From Amycolatopsis jejuensis (GTDB lineage Bacteria > Actinomycetota > Actinomycetes > Mycobacteriales > Pseudonocardiaceae): DNA of 64,000 nt. Both the position numbers and the translations under genes were made by a program. Location of the stretch: assembly GCF_000717335.1 (NCBI RefSeq), contig NZ_JNYZ01000020.1, positions 1 through 64,000 of the forward strand. Direction: 5' to 3'. The notes beneath the pieces are model-generated. The model ran no database searches. It had not been told where the DNA came from and was given only the letters and a program-made list of their open reading frames with translations. Numbering within the stretch: position 1 is the stretch's first letter; each line of letters opens with the position of its first letter. Shown here one piece after another: positions 1 through 6,929 of this stretch.

Positions 1-60
1 GGGCTGGGCTGGGCTGGGCTGGGCTGGGCTGGGCTGGGCTGGGCTGGGCTGGGCTGGGCG
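1..60. repeat. GGGCT pentanucleotide microsatellite
   Basis: Eleven perfect GGGCT units plus a partial twelfth give twelve GGG tracts separated by CT, a pattern able to form a G-quadruplex on the + strand. The array begins at the window edge, so its true length is unknown. The following ~120 bases are GC-rich imperfect repeats of GGTCGGCGCGGCC with no visible gene. It lies 3' of the response regulator gene. Confidence 0.9.
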
Positions 61-184
61 GTCGATCCGGCCGCCGGTCGGCGCGGTCGGCGCGGCCAAT
101 CCAGCCGGGCCGGTCGGCGCGGCCGATCCAGCCGCCGGTCGGCGCCGCGTCCATGGCGCGGTCGGGTCGGCGCCCGGCCCGGGA

Positions 185-805
185 TCACCCGCGGCGGATC
201 AGGCCCTTCGTCTGCGCCGCCGCGACCGCGGACGTGCGGGAATCCACCCCCAGTTTCGCGTAGATGTGCACGAGATGCGATTTCACCGTCGCCTGGCTCA
301 GGAACAGCCGTTTGCTGATCTCCTGGTTCGACAGGCCGTCCGCGACCAGGGTCAGCACCTCGATCTCCCGGGCCGACAGCGCCTCCGCCGGGGTGCGCAT
401 CCGGTTCATCAGGCGGTGCGCGACCGCCGGGGCCAGCACGGTCTGCCCGGCGGACGCGTTGCGCACGGCGGTGGCCAGGTCCTCCGGCGGGGCGTCCTTG
501 AGCAGGTACCCCGTCGCACCGGCTTCGATGGCGGCCAGGATGTCGCCGTCGGTGTCGTAGGTGGTGAGCACCAGAACCCTTGGCGCGCCGGGCTTTCCGA
601 CGATCTCCGCGGTGGCTTCGACACCGTGCATGCCCTCGCCGAACTGGAGGTCCATCAGCACCACGTCGACCCCGGCCGCGAGCTGAACGGCTTCCTCTGC
701 GGACGACGCTTCGGCGGCCACCTCCAGGTCCGGCTCGGTTTCGAGGACCGCGCGCAGCCCGGCGCGCACCACGGGGTGGTCGTCGGCGAGCAGGAGACGG
801 ATCAT
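185..805 (-). CDS. NarL/LuxR-family response regulator
   Basis: A 206-residue two-component response regulator. The receiver domain (about residues 1-120) has the acidic pair D8-D9, phospho-acceptor D52 in VVLMDLQ and K103 in GYLLKDA. A LuxR-type HTH follows (about 145-206; LSAREIEVL, LSNQEISKRL, VKSHLVHIYAKL). The start is chosen because the receiver begins there and ATGA overlaps the stop of the upstream histidine kinase gene, its likely partner. The longer reading frame upstream is a shadow of the kinase gene. The divergent ABC operon 1.3 kb away is a plausible target, by position only. Confidence 0.93.
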   Translation of the reverse strand: MIRLLLADDHPVVRAGLRAVLETEPDLEVAAEASSAEEAVQLAAGVDVVLMDLQFGEGMHGVEATAEIVGKPGAPRVLVLTTYDTDGDILAAIEAGATGYLLKDAPPEDLATAVRNASAGQTVLAPAVAHRLMNRMRTPAEALSAREIEVLTLVADGLSNQEISKRLFLSQATVKSHLVHIYAKLGVDSRTSAVAAAQTKGLIRRG

Positions 806-1965
806 CGCACGCTCCACGGGAAGCTCACGGCGAGCGCGGTGCCGTGCCCTGGCGACGATTCGACCGTCCACGAGCCGCCCAGCGACCGCGCCCGCGCGCG
901 CATTGCGGACAGCCCGAACCCGGCGTTCTGCGGGTCGAAACCGATTCCGTCGTCCACGGCGTCCAGCGTGACGCTCGTGTCCATGTAGCTCAAGGTGAGC
1001 TCCGCGCGGCTCGCTTCCGCATGCCGCACGGTGTTGGCCAATGCCGATTGGGCGATCCGCAGCAAGGCGACCTCGTACGCGGTGGGCACCTCGAACGGCT
1101 CTCCGCTGAGGTGAAAGTGGACAGTCAGGCCGGACCGCTGCTGCGTGGTGGCGCACAACCGTTCCAGCGCGGCAGGCAACGACGCACCCTCCAGCTCGAC
1201 CGGCGCCAGCGCGTACACCAGCCGCCGTGCCTCGGTGAGGTTGTCCTGCGCCGCTTGCCGGGCCTGGGTGACGTGCGGGACCGCCGCTTCCGGCCGGTCG
1301 GGCAGCGCGCGTTCGGCCGCCCGGAGCAGCAGGTGGATGCTGGACAACCCTTGCGCGAGCGTGTCGTGGATCTCCCGCGCCAGCCGCTCCCGTTCGGCGA
1401 GCACGCCGGCGGACCGCTCGACTGCGGCGAGGTCGTTTCGGGTCTCGTGCAGCTCCTCGATCAGCCGCTGGCGCTGCTCGCTTTCCCGGTACAGCGCCTG
1501 ATATCCCAGCACGGTCGCCACCGCGACCGCCGCCCCGAGCATCGGCCCGATGGTCACGCCGTACCCGAGACCGCCCACGTGCCGCGTGAACCCCGCGATC
1601 GCCACCACCGTGGTCACCGCGACGACCGGCAGCCCCCAGTGCGTCGGCAGCAGGTGCATCTGGAGGAAGAACAGCGGAAACGCCAGCCACACCCCGTCCG
1701 GGGTGCGCAACAGCAGCACCAGCCACGCCGCACCGAGCACCGCGAGCCACACCGCGGTGGCCGCCGGCGAACGGCCGACCCTGGGCAGCAGCGGACCGGC
1801 CGTGTACACGCCACCCATCACCAGCGCACCGGCGAGCACCTCCAGCGCATGCGGCCGGCCGTCGACGTACGCGCGCGCCACGGCCAGCACCAGCAACCCG
1901 CCCAGCAGCAGGTGCAGGCAGATACGCAGCAGGCGCAACGGCCGGTCGAGGGTGTGCGGGTTCAC
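802..1965 (-). CDS. Sensor histidine kinase (HisKA_3 family)
   Basis: A 387-residue membrane sensor kinase. About five hydrophobic segments (residues ~12-155) precede a short coiled region, a HisKA_3 dimerisation helix with phospho-acceptor H200 in REIHDTLAQGL, and a C-terminal HATPase domain (NTVRHAEAS, VDDGIGFDP, GFGLSAMRAR, GHGTAL). The GTG start at 1965 is preferred because GGAGAGGAGG lies just upstream; an ORF open further upstream lacks a better site. It is translationally coupled to the response regulator. The input signal cannot be read from the sequence. Confidence 0.92.
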   Translation of the reverse strand: MNPHTLDRPLRLLRICLHLLLGGLLVLAVARAYVDGRPHALEVLAGALVMGGVYTAGPLLPRVGRSPAATAVWLAVLGAAWLVLLLRTPDGVWLAFPLFFLQMHLLPTHWGLPVVAVTTVVAIAGFTRHVGGLGYGVTIGPMLGAAVAVATVLGYQALYRESEQRQRLIEELHETRNDLAAVERSAGVLAERERLAREIHDTLAQGLSSIHLLLRAAERALPDRPEAAVPHVTQARQAAQDNLTEARRLVYALAPVELEGASLPAALERLCATTQQRSGLTVHFHLSGEPFEVPTAYEVALLRIAQSALANTVRHAEASRAELTLSYMDTSVTLDAVDDGIGFDPQNAGFGLSAMRARARSLGGSWTVESSPGHGTALAVSFPWSVR

Positions 1966-2135
1966 CGGGAAAGCCTCCTCTCCCCGATTGTCCTTGTTCC
2001 ACTGCACCTCGGCATCAATCGAAAGATGGAGCGTGGCGTGCACCGTTCGATTCCGCAGATCCCGTCCGCAGCGCGATGCTCCCCGGCCCCGGCCCGGCGA
2101 GAGTGGAGAGCACACCGAGCCGGAAGGAAAGCACC

Positions 2136-3152
2136 ATGTTCGTCGCGTGGCGGGATCTGCGCTTCGCCAAGGGGCGGTTCGCGCTGATGGGCACCGTCGT
2201 CGTGTTGATGACCCTGCTCGTCGGGCTGCTGTCCGGACTCACCGCGGGGCTGGCCGAGCAGAGCACGTCCGCCATCACCGGCCTGAAAGCCGACCACCTC
2301 GCTTTCGCGGCGACCGATGGGAAGCTCTCCTTCGGACAGTCCACTGTGACCAGTGAGCAAGCCGCACAGCTCGCCCGCGTTCCCGGCGTGACCAGCGCAG
2401 ACCTGATGTCGATCCAGACGGTCAACGCGACTTCCGGTGCGCACACCGCTGCCGTGTCGGCCTTCGGGGTCGCGCGGCAGGCAGGAGACACCGTCGTGCT
2501 GTCGACCGGTGCCGCCGACGCGCTTTCCCTGCGCGAGGGCGACAAGTTCACCCTTTCCGGTCGTCCGGTCACGGTGGCGGCCGTCTCCGGAGATGCGTCG
2601 TTCAGCCACACGCCCGTCGTGTGGACGAGCCTGTCCGGCACCACCGGCACCGTGGTCGCCCTGACCACCACGGACCCGTCCGCGCTCGCCGCCGCCGACG
2701 CCCGGCTCGGCACCCGCACCGTCGAAAAGGCCGACGCACTGTCCGCGATCGGCTCGTACTCGGCGGAAAACGGCTCCCTCCAGCTCATGCGCGGGTTCCT
2801 GTTCGCGATTTCCGCGCTCGTGATCGGCGCGTTCTTCACAGTCTGGACGATCCAGCGCAGCCGCGACATCGCCGTGCTCAAGGCCCTCGGCGCCACCACG
2901 AAGTACCTCCTGCGCGACGCCCTCGGCCAAGCCGTGCTGCTACTCGCCGGTGGAACGGCCCTCGGTACCGGCCTGGCCGCCGCCCTCGGCGCGATCGCCG
3001 CCGGAACGGTGCCATTCGTGCTCAACCCGGCCACCCTGCTCGCCCCAGCCGCCGTCCTCGTCGTGCTCGGCATGCTCGGCGCCGCACTCGCCGTCCGCCG
3101 CATCACCTCCGTCGACCCGCTCACCGCCCTCACCTCCGGAGCCCCGGCATGA
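2136..3152 (+). CDS. ABC transporter permease, FtsX/MacB-like
   Basis: A 338-residue permease with one N-terminal membrane helix (about 14-38), a ~180-residue extracytoplasmic domain and three C-terminal helices, the FtsX/DevC layout. ATG 2136 follows GGAAGG; the open frame before it is not supported. It would pair with the ATPase at 3370, although a chimeric ORF now separates the two. The 170-bp divergent region to the histidine kinase gene suggests control by that two-component system (inference, as seen with antibiotic- or lipid-export ABC systems). The final ~150 bases are duplicated downstream. Confidence 0.88.
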   Translation: MFVAWRDLRFAKGRFALMGTVVVLMTLLVGLLSGLTAGLAEQSTSAITGLKADHLAFAATDGKLSFGQSTVTSEQAAQLARVPGVTSADLMSIQTVNATSGAHTAAVSAFGVARQAGDTVVLSTGAADALSLREGDKFTLSGRPVTVAAVSGDASFSHTPVVWTSLSGTTGTVVALTTTDPSALAAADARLGTRTVEKADALSAIGSYSAENGSLQLMRGFLFAISALVIGAFFTVWTIQRSRDIAVLKALGATTKYLLRDALGQAVLLLAGGTALGTGLAAALGAIAAGTVPFVLNPATLLAPAAVLVVLGMLGAALAVRRITSVDPLTALTSGAPA

Positions 3153-3369
3153 GCCTCCACCTAGCCGATATCACCCTCACCTACCCCGACGGCAACACCC
3201 GCCCCACCGCCCTCGACGTTCCGGCGGGCCACCTCGCGGCCAGAACGGTGCCATTCGTGCTCACCCCAGCCACCCTGCTCGCCCCAGCCGCCGTCCTCAG
3301 CCTGCTCGGCGCCGCACTCGCCATCCGCCGCATCACCTCCGTCGACCCACTCACCTCCGGAGCCCCGGC
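3004..3369 (+). repeat. Partial tandem duplication of a gene junction
   Basis: The end of the permease gene and the start of the ATPase gene occur twice. GAACGGTGCCATTCGTG occurs at 3004 and 3243, and the GAGCCCCGGCATGAGCCTCCACC junction at about 3140 and 3361. The copies differ by in-frame deletions of 15-18 nt and scattered substitutions, so this is an aged duplication rather than a simple assembly error. Both copies keep the reading frame and the ATGA overlap. Confidence 0.9.
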
Positions 3370-3373
3370 ATGA
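3149..3373 (+). pseudogene. Chimeric 74-codon ORF: ATPase N-terminus fused to permease C-terminus
   Basis: This ORF starts with ~31 residues matching the N-terminus of the following ATPase (MSLHLADITLTYPDG, missing five residues). It then continues in frame into a copy of the permease C-terminus (TVPFVLTPATLL to SGAPA). It overlaps the permease stop and the ATPase start by ATGA on each side, so it may be translated as part of the operon, for example merely preserving translational coupling. No Walker motif and at most one or two membrane helices remain. It is best read as a duplication scar. Confidence 0.8.
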
Positions 3374-4071
3374 GCCTCCACCTATCCGGCATCACCCTCA
3401 CCTACCCCGACGGCGACACCCGCCTCACCGCCCTCCACCAAGTCAATCTCGACGTTCCCGCGGGCCACCTCGCCGCCGTCGTTGGCCCGTCCGGGTCGGG
3501 CAAATCGAGCCTGCTCGCCGTTGCCGCCACGCTCATCACGCCCGACCGCGGCCGGGTCGTCATCGACGGCGTCGAGACCACCGGCAAAAGCCGCGCGCAG
3601 CTGGCGGAACTGCGCCGGAACCGGATCGGCATCGTCTTCCAGCAACCCAATCTGCTCGCCTCCCTCACCGCGCTGGAGCAGCTGGAGGTGATGGCCCGCC
3701 TCGACGGCATCCCGCGCCGCGAAGCCCGCCACCGCGCCAAAACCCTGCTCGACGCGGTGGGCCTCACCGCTCGTGCCACCCATCGGCCCGGACGGCTGTC
3801 CGGCGGGCAGCAGCAGCGGGTGAACATCGCCCGTGCGTTGATGAACGAACCCGCCGTGCTGCTGGTCGACGAGCCGACGAGCGCCCTCGACCGGGACCGC
3901 GGCGCGGCGGTCGTCGCCTTGCTCACTACGATCACTCACGAGCAGGCGACGGCCACCGTGCTGGTCACCCACGACCGCTCCGTTCTCGACGCGGCCGACG
4001 CGGTGCACGAGGTCGTCGACGGGCGGATCCACCACCCGGCCCGGACCGCGACCGAGGAGAACCGACGATGA
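3370..4071 (+). CDS. ABC transporter ATP-binding protein, LolD/MacB-like
   Basis: A 233-residue ATPase with Walker A GPSGSGKSS (about 39-47), Q-loop VFQQPN, signature LSGGQQQR (~142), Walker B VLLVDEP, D-loop SALD and the H-loop in LVTHD. It starts at ATG 3370, overlapping the stop of the chimeric ORF. It pairs with the FtsX-like permease to form an exporter or lipoprotein-release type transporter. The next gene overlaps its stop by ATGA, so the unit is one operon. Confidence 0.93.
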   Translation: MSLHLSGITLTYPDGDTRLTALHQVNLDVPAGHLAAVVGPSGSGKSSLLAVAATLITPDRGRVVIDGVETTGKSRAQLAELRRNRIGIVFQQPNLLASLTALEQLEVMARLDGIPRREARHRAKTLLDAVGLTARATHRPGRLSGGQQQRVNIARALMNEPAVLLVDEPTSALDRDRGAAVVALLTTITHEQATATVLVTHDRSVLDAADAVHEVVDGRIHHPARTATEENRR

Positions 4072-4493
4072 AGAAGATCTATTGGGCAGCCGCGATCTAC
4101 ACGATCCTCGGCCTGCTCGGCGGGCTGTACTACCGCGAACTGACCAAGGCGTACGACTTCACCGGCGACACGCAGCTGTCGGTGGTACACACCCACCTGC
4201 TCGCCCTCGGGACCCTGTTCTTCCTGATCCTGCTGGCGCTGGAGAAGACGTTCACGCTGTCGGCGGCGAAGTCGTTCTCGTGGTTTTTCTGGCTCTACCA
4301 GGCCGGTCTGGTGATCACGGTCGGCACCCTCGTCGTACACGGCACGCTGACGGTGGCAGGCAAGCAGTCCGGCGCCGCGATCGCGGGGATCGCCGGGCTG
4401 GGGCACATTCTGCTCACGGCTGCGTTCGTGCTCCTGTTCGTGGGGCTGTACGGACGGATTTCGGGGAAGAAGACCGAAACGTCAGCGCCGTAA
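4068..4493 (+). CDS. DUF2871-like four-helix membrane protein
   Basis: A 141-residue integral membrane protein with four hydrophobic segments (about 4-24, 40-60, 70-93, 103-128) and a histidine-containing VVHTHLLALG in helix two. The N-terminus KKIYWAAAIYTILGLLGGLYYRE resembles the DUF2871 family. It is translationally coupled to the ABC ATPase (ATGA). Its 3' end overlaps the convergent MFS gene by about 80 bp. Function unknown. Confidence 0.85.
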   Translation: MKKIYWAAAIYTILGLLGGLYYRELTKAYDFTGDTQLSVVHTHLLALGTLFFLILLALEKTFTLSAAKSFSWFFWLYQAGLVITVGTLVVHGTLTVAGKQSGAAIAGIAGLGHILLTAAFVLLFVGLYGRISGKKTETSAP

Positions 4494-5842
4494 GCAACGC
4501 ACCACCAAGCGCGACCACCGCCGAACCCAGGAACGCGGCCGAGTAACCGTTCGTCAACGCCTCGACGTCGCCGACGGAACCAGCCGCCAACGCGGTCATC
4601 ACCGCCAAGCCGAGCGCCGAACCGACCTGGTAACCCGTGTTGACGATGCCCGACGCGAGCCCGCCCTCCTCCGGGCGGGCGGCGGAAATCGCGGTGCCGA
4701 GCGACGGGACGAACGCGAGCGCCATGCCGAGCGCGGCGACCAGTGACGCGGGCAGGACGTCGGCCAGGAAGCTGCCGTCCGGCCGGATCAGCGACAGCCA
4801 GCCCGGCGGCCAGCAGCAGAAGCCCCGTCACGATCGGGGTCTTCGGGCCGTACCGAGCGAGGACGCGCGGCGCGAGGGCGATCATCCCGAGCATGATCAG
4901 GCCGGTCATCGGCAGCAGCGCGGCGCCCGCGGGGAACGCGCGGTAGCCGAGGACCTGCTGCAGGTACAGGTTCAGGAAGAACCACATCGGAATCCACGCG
5001 CCGCCGAGGAAAACCTGCGCGAGGTTCGCGGCGCCGAGCCGGGGTGCGCGGAAGATCGACAGCCGCATCAGCGGGGTCCGCGTTTTTGCCTGTACCAGCA
5101 GGAAAACGGCCAGCAGGACGACGCCCGCACCGAGGACCAGCCAGGTTTCCGGCGCCGTCCAGCCGGTTTCGGGGGCGCGGACGATCCCGTACACCAGCGT
5201 CCCCAGGCCGAGCGTGACGATGAGCGCGCCGAGGACGTCGACGGTGCCGCGTGTTCCGGCGGACCCGCCCGGCAGGACCACGCGGGTGGCGAGCAAGGCG
5301 ACCACCGCGACGGGCACGTTGAGGTAGAACACCCACGGCCACGACAGGTACTCGGTGATCACTCCGCCGAGGAACACGCCCGCGGTACCCCCGGCCGGTG
5401 CCGCGGCGCCGTACAGGGCCAGTGCTTTGGCGAGTTCCTTGGGGTTCGCGCCGAAGAGCATCATCAGCAACGTGAGCGCGGACGGTGCGATGAGCGCTGC
5501 CCCGGCGCCCTGCACGATCCGCCCGGCGAGCTCCACCGGCACGTTCCCGGCGACGCCCGCCAGCACCGACCCGGCCAGCAGGATTGCCCATCCGATCGCG
5601 AACAGCCGTCTGGCGCCGAACAGGTCGGCCAGCCGCCCGCCGAGCAGCAGGAGGCCGCCGAACGCGATCACGTACGCGTTGAACACCCAGGACAGGGTGC
5701 TCGGGGTGAAGCCGAGGTCGTCCTGCATCCGCGGCAGCGCGACGCCGATGATCGACGTATCCATGATCACCATGAACTGCGCCAAGGCGATCAATCCGAG
5801 CGCCCACCAGCGGAGCGTGCTTGCTTTTTCGGTGGTGGTCAT
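4414..5842 (-). pseudogene. DHA2-type MFS drug-efflux transporter with a frameshift
   Basis: The coding sequence begins MTTTEKASTLRWWALGLIAL and runs as a typical 14-helix EmrB/QacA-like transporter with motif GGRLADLFGARR. At about 4797-4803, after LLLLAAGLA, the frame changes; the family sequence resumes in another frame as WLSLIRPDGSFLADVLPASL and continues to 4414. One extra base or two missing bases in GGGCTGGCTGTCG would explain it. Either the gene is broken or there is a sequencing error in a GC-rich run. The start overlaps the stop of the upstream gene (ATGA). Confidence 0.82.
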
Positions 5843-6519
5843 CGTTTTTCGCTTTCTGCGTCGAGGACGAAGCCGGCGGTGTGCGCGACGCCGTCGACCT
5901 GGAAGTCGAGGTACAGGAGGTAGCGGCCTGCGGTCGGGGCCTCGGCGTGGAAGCGGATGCCGTCGGCCGGTTCGCCTTCGAGGGCATGGATGTGCAGGTA
6001 GGCGAGGTCGCCCTGGCGCAATGCGACCAGGTGCCCGTACGAGCCCAGGTACCGCTCGAGCGCCGGTACCGGCTGGCCGTTCCGGGTTACGCGGGCGGTC
6101 AGGATGGTCCCGTTGCCGAGGGCGCCTTCGAGGGTGACCGTGTAGCCGTCCGTTTCGCTCCGCGCATGCGGTAACGGATCCCATGGCCGGTATTCACCGG
6201 GGACCTCGACAGTCCGCGAAAGTGTCACGCCCGGCCCGCCGTCCGGGGTGAAGTCGGTGAAAACCCGGTAGCTACCGGCAGCTTCCCAGGTCCACGGGAT
6301 GGTCCAGACGCCGGTTGCCGGGTCGAGCACGGGATGGCGGTGGCGGAAGTACGCCCCGTCGCTGCGGACCACGATCAGGTGCAGTTGCTTGCCGTGCGCC
6401 TCGCCGAACCGCGTCACCGGGTGGCCGTCCGCCGTGGTGATCGTGAACGACAACTCGCCATCGGTCGCGTGGACCGCGCCGAGCTGGAAGCCGTCGCTCG
6501 AAAGTGCGGTGCTGGTCAT
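5839..6519 (-). CDS. Conserved protein downstream of a CsoR-like site
   Basis: A 226-residue soluble protein without signal peptide or membrane helices. It looks like two beta-rich halves (residues ~5-105 and ~120-220), with a histidine cluster FRHRHP near residue 55 and LHLIVVR/LHIHAL motifs. I do not recognise a firm family; related proteins often sit beside heavy-metal genes, which fits the palindrome upstream. ATG 6519 has AAGGGG at the right spacing; the longer open frame upstream is unsupported. It is coupled by ATGA to the MFS gene. Confidence 0.75.
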   Translation of the reverse strand: MTSTALSSDGFQLGAVHATDGELSFTITTADGHPVTRFGEAHGKQLHLIVVRSDGAYFRHRHPVLDPATGVWTIPWTWEAAGSYRVFTDFTPDGGPGVTLSRTVEVPGEYRPWDPLPHARSETDGYTVTLEGALGNGTILTARVTRNGQPVPALERYLGSYGHLVALRQGDLAYLHIHALEGEPADGIRFHAEAPTAGRYLLYLDFQVDGVAHTAGFVLDAESEKR

Positions 6520-6558
6520 CGGAATCCCCTTCGGTGTGCTGGTGATGTCCGAGACCAT

Positions 6559-6575
6559 ATACCCCCTAGGGGTAT
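6559..6575. promoter_or_regulatory. Candidate CsoR-type operator
   Basis: ATACCCC-CTA-GGGGTAT is a dyad with perfect 7-bp arms, 40 bp upstream of the start at 6519. TACCCC...GGGGTA dyads are characteristic of CsoR/RcnR-family (copper or related metal) repressors. No csoR gene is in the window, so the regulator would act from elsewhere. The rest of 6520-6929 holds this site, one doubtful small ORF and the xdh promoter region. Confidence 0.6.
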
Positions 6576-6688
6576 TTATCAGTGTGTCGTGGGTCTCGCC
6601 GCGGGCCTTGTCTGACTGCGCGCCCGGAGTTACGCTTCGGCAACCGCGGTGTGTCTGCACCGTCCCGATTCGCCCGAAGGGGGTTCGC

Positions 6689-6790
6689 GTGTTCCTCAAG
6701 ACCGAGCGATTCGCCGACCTCCGCCGCCGCATGCGCGAGTCCGCCTGGAACAAGGGCCGGGTCGCGCACGGACGGCCAGCGCAGCACTGA
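6689..6790 (+). CDS. Possible 33-residue arginine-rich small protein
   Basis: A GTG-initiated ORF (VFLKTERFADLRRRMRES...) with GAAGGGGG about six bases upstream. The product would be basic and helical, rich in Arg and Lys. It stands alone between the metal-linked operon and xdhA. The only support is the ribosome-binding site and the composition, so it may be fortuitous. Confidence 0.3.
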   Translation: MFLKTERFADLRRRMRESAWNKGRVAHGRPAQH

Positions 6791-6929
6791 GCGCCCCCGG
6801 CGCTTTGCTGCTGCCCCGGGCGGGCTGAGCCCCCGCCTCCGCCGGATCTCCCGGCCCCCTCCAGCGGTCCCCCGCCTGTAATGGCCTTGCGCGGACCGCG
6901 GCGAATCGAAGACGAGAGGAACCACTGCG

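Noticed and set aside
580..2187. 535-codon + strand ORF opposite the histidine kinase
   Set aside because: Arg/Pro-rich shadow of the kinase and regulator genes, with no recognisable domain.
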